A stretch of DNA of 64,000 nt from Aliiglaciecola sp. 3_MG-2023 (GTDB lineage: Bacteria; Pseudomonadota; Gammaproteobacteria; Enterobacterales; Alteromonadaceae). The position numbers and the translations under genes are program-made. Below the pieces are notes generated by a model, which saw nothing but the letters and a program-made list of their open reading frames with translations, was not told the DNA's origin and ran no database searches. The stretch's first letter is position 1; the number at the start of each line of letters is the position of its first letter. Location: contig NZ_JAUORV010000002.1 in the NCBI RefSeq assembly GCF_030548205.1, positions 62,001 through 126,000 of the forward strand, given 5' to 3'. Positions 62,350-64,000 of the stretch are shown piece by piece.

Positions 62350-64000
62350 CTAATAACTGTCTAAAAACTTAACGAGTTCATCAAATGCCATTGGCTTAGC
62401 GTACAAATACCCTTGTGCTTCATCACAACCCAATTTTAACATGTAACTGGCCTGTTCGCGCTTTTCAATTCCTTCAGCTATGGTATGTAATCCCAAACGG
62501 TTACCTAATGTTACAATGGTTTCAGCAATAAAAGCCGATTGGTTTGGTTTAATTTCATTAATAAATGATCTATCAATCTTCAATCTGTCTAAGGGTAACT
62601 GCTGTAAGTAGCTCATTGAAGAAAATCCCGTTCCAAAGTCATCGATGGCTATTTTCACCCCGAACTCTTTCAGCTCTTTCAGCGACTCGACAACAATCTG
62701 AGGTTCATCCATTACCACGCTTTCGGTTATTTCCAACTCTAACTGTGCTGGCACTAATGCATGCTTACTGACAGAGGTTTTTACCCCTTGAACAAAATCA
62801 GGATCTCTAAATTGCGGCATAGAAATATTTACGGCCATACGCAAGTCATCGTAGCCTTTGTCTGTTAACACTTTGAGGTGCCGACAAGACTCTTCCAATA
62901 CCCAAGCACCAATTTCAATAATCAGTCCTGAATACTCCGCTAATGGAACAAAGACGGCTGGAGAAATAAAGCCTTCATTCTCAGTTGGCCAGCGTAATAA
63001 TGCTTCCATGCCAACAACCTGTTCAGTCACCAAATCAACTTGTGGTTGATACCACACCTCTAGCTTTCGTGCAGAGAAATCGGTTCGAAGTTGCCGAATT
63101 AAACCTAACCGCCAAGTCGTCTTTTCTTCCATTTCCGGTTCGTAGTAACCGTAATTGGTATTTAAATCTTTTTTAGCGCGATTTAAAGCAATATTGGTTT
63201 GTTTTAATAAATTAATGCCCGTGCAATCGTCATCTATTAGCTTACAAAATCCCATTGTAATGTTAATGGGTAGAGTATGGTCACCGGCTTTGAAGGGAAA
63301 TGCGAACAGTGAATTAACTCTTTCAGGATTAACCACTTCTTCAGAACCAATTAGCCCGAAAACGTCGGCCCCAATACGGCCCATCCTGACTTTAGCCCCC
63401 AAACTATCTTGAACACGTCTAGATACTGCTTTGAGAAGATTATTCCCCGCATCTTGTCCTAAACCATCATTCACGTCTGAAAAGTGTTTAATATCCAGTA
63501 ACGCCACAACATTGTAGCCGGTACTTGTCATCACCGCAGTCTCATCAAGCATATTAATGAATTCATTGCGATTGGGCAGTTTAGTTAACCAGTCTTTAAA
63601 CGCCGCGGTACGTAATTGATGGAACAAGTTTACATTTTCATAACCGATAGAAATACTGTGTAAAAAAACTTCCAATAGCTTCCGGTCTAGTGAATTTAAG
63701 GTTTCTTTGGCGTTAAGAAAAACAGCAGCGTCGTAACCAGAACTATTTAGATACAAAACAGAATAATTTTCTTCGTAAACATGTTCTTTTTTGGATAGAC
63801 ATTGACTAACCGACTCGACAATCTTTTTATTATGCAGGTTATCTAAACTCTCATTTATATATTTAGCATATTCACCTGCCGCCCCTAAAACGTAAACACT
63901 GTTATCTTCTTTATCAAGAATTGCCCCTGCTCTGGCACAGACAACACCACTGGCATCAAGACCAATAAGTGAGCTAATTTGAGTGACTATACCTTCGCAA
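62350..64000 (-). CDS. DUF3369-GGDEF-EAL cyclic-di-GMP protein (cut by window edge)
   Basis: At least 550 residues; the frame is open to the right edge (codon phase TGC at 63999), so the N-terminus is missing. Visible order: a DUF3369 domain (GLDASGVVCARAGAILDKEDNSVYVLGAAGEY, on to FLNAKETLNSLDRKLLEVFLHSIS), then a GGDEF domain whose motif is degenerate (GADVF in RIGADVFGLIG), then a complete EAL domain (EALLRWPTENEGFISP, DDFGTGFSSMSYLQQLPLDRLKIDRSFI). DUF3369 usually follows a receiver domain, so a response-regulator phosphodiesterase is expected. Likely net activity: cyclic-di-GMP hydrolysis. Confidence 0.88.
   Translation of the reverse strand, partial: CEGIVTQISSLIGLDASGVVCARAGAILDKEDNSVYVLGAAGEYAKYINESLDNLHNKKIVESVSQCLSKKEHVYEENYSVLYLNSSGYDAAVFLNAKETLNSLDRKLLEVFLHSISIGYENVNLFHQLRTAAFKDWLTKLPNRNEFINMLDETAVMTSTGYNVVALLDIKHFSDVNDGLGQDAGNNLLKAVSRRVQDSLGAKVRMGRIGADVFGLIGSEEVVNPERVNSLFAFPFKAGDHTLPINITMGFCKLIDDDCTGINLLKQTNIALNRAKKDLNTNYGYYEPEMEEKTTWRLGLIRQLRTDFSARKLEVWYQPQVDLVTEQVVGMEALLRWPTENEGFISPAVFVPLAEYSGLIIEIGAWVLEESCRHLKVLTDKGYDDLRMAVNISMPQFRDPDFVQGVKTSVSKHALVPAQLELEITESVVMDEPQIVVESLKELKEFGVKIAIDDFGTGFSSMSYLQQLPLDRLKIDRSFINEIKPNQSAFIAETIVTLGNRLGLHTIAEGIEKREQASYMLKLGCDEAQGYLYAKPMAFDELVKFLDSY

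Overview
The window looks like chromosomal DNA of a marine gammaproteobacterium of the order Alteromonadales, probably Alteromonadaceae (Alteromonas, Glaciecola or Paraglaciecola type). This is inferred from gene content: an S10 ribosomal operon with a gammaproteobacterial-style leader, a trmA/fabR/desaturase block, glnK-amtB behind a sigma-54 promoter, secreted metalloproteases with a GlyGly-CTERM tail, a PEP-CTERM protein and many cyclic-di-GMP proteins. No rRNA, tRNA, insertion sequence, integrase or CRISPR array was seen.

Layout. 0-6 kb: an RND efflux operon (cut at the left edge) divergent from its TetR regulator with a palindromic operator between them, a periplasmic RidA homologue, and a large secreted metzincin protease translationally coupled to a lipoprotein. 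6-14 kb: pyrB, hemL and a class III cyclase, then an unrecognised three-gene operon (two-TM protein, periplasmic binding protein, CBU_0592-like membrane protein) bracketed by two arrays of a REP-like palindrome; next comes a small membrane gene and a frameshifted one. 14-31 kb: DyP peroxidase, gamma-glutamyltransferase, DUF4382 lipoprotein, glnK-amtB, PBP1B (mrcB), a second metzincin with three tandem C-terminal repeats, hrpB, thpR, purU and a histidine phosphatase. 31-42 kb: M3 peptidase lipoprotein, three small envelope genes (one only 59 codons), a PqiA-like protein, an isolated gene-transfer-agent-type holin, a DMT exporter with an AraC regulator, an orphan LytTR regulator, a PEP-CTERM spondin-domain protein, an ECF sigma factor with its DUF6768 partner, and a Dps protein. 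42-47.5 kb: a TPR-GGDEF protein, a type IV prepilin and two periplasmic binding-protein-like genes. 47.5-52.7 kb: the complete S10 operon (rpsJ to rpsQ) with promoter, L4-type attenuator and closing terminator; the spc operon does not follow it. 52.7-56 kb: divergent from S10, an AT-rich cassette encoding two short peptides with textbook double-glycine leaders, two paralogous two-TM mini-proteins, and a GAF-GspE family ATPase. 56-64 kb: a DUF5610-like protein, trmA, fabR, a desaturase with a FabR-type box, a third REP array built of inverted REP pairs, a small periplasmic protein, a uracil-DNA glycosylase family protein, and a DUF3369-GGDEF-EAL protein cut by the right edge.

The most unusual content is the double-glycine peptide cassette at 52,976-53,810, a candidate two-peptide bacteriocin or signalling system without a local transporter. 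Next is the REP/REPIN family: its three arrays share a GTAG head, a 7-bp stem and a TTTA loop, and two of them frame an uncharacterised operon.
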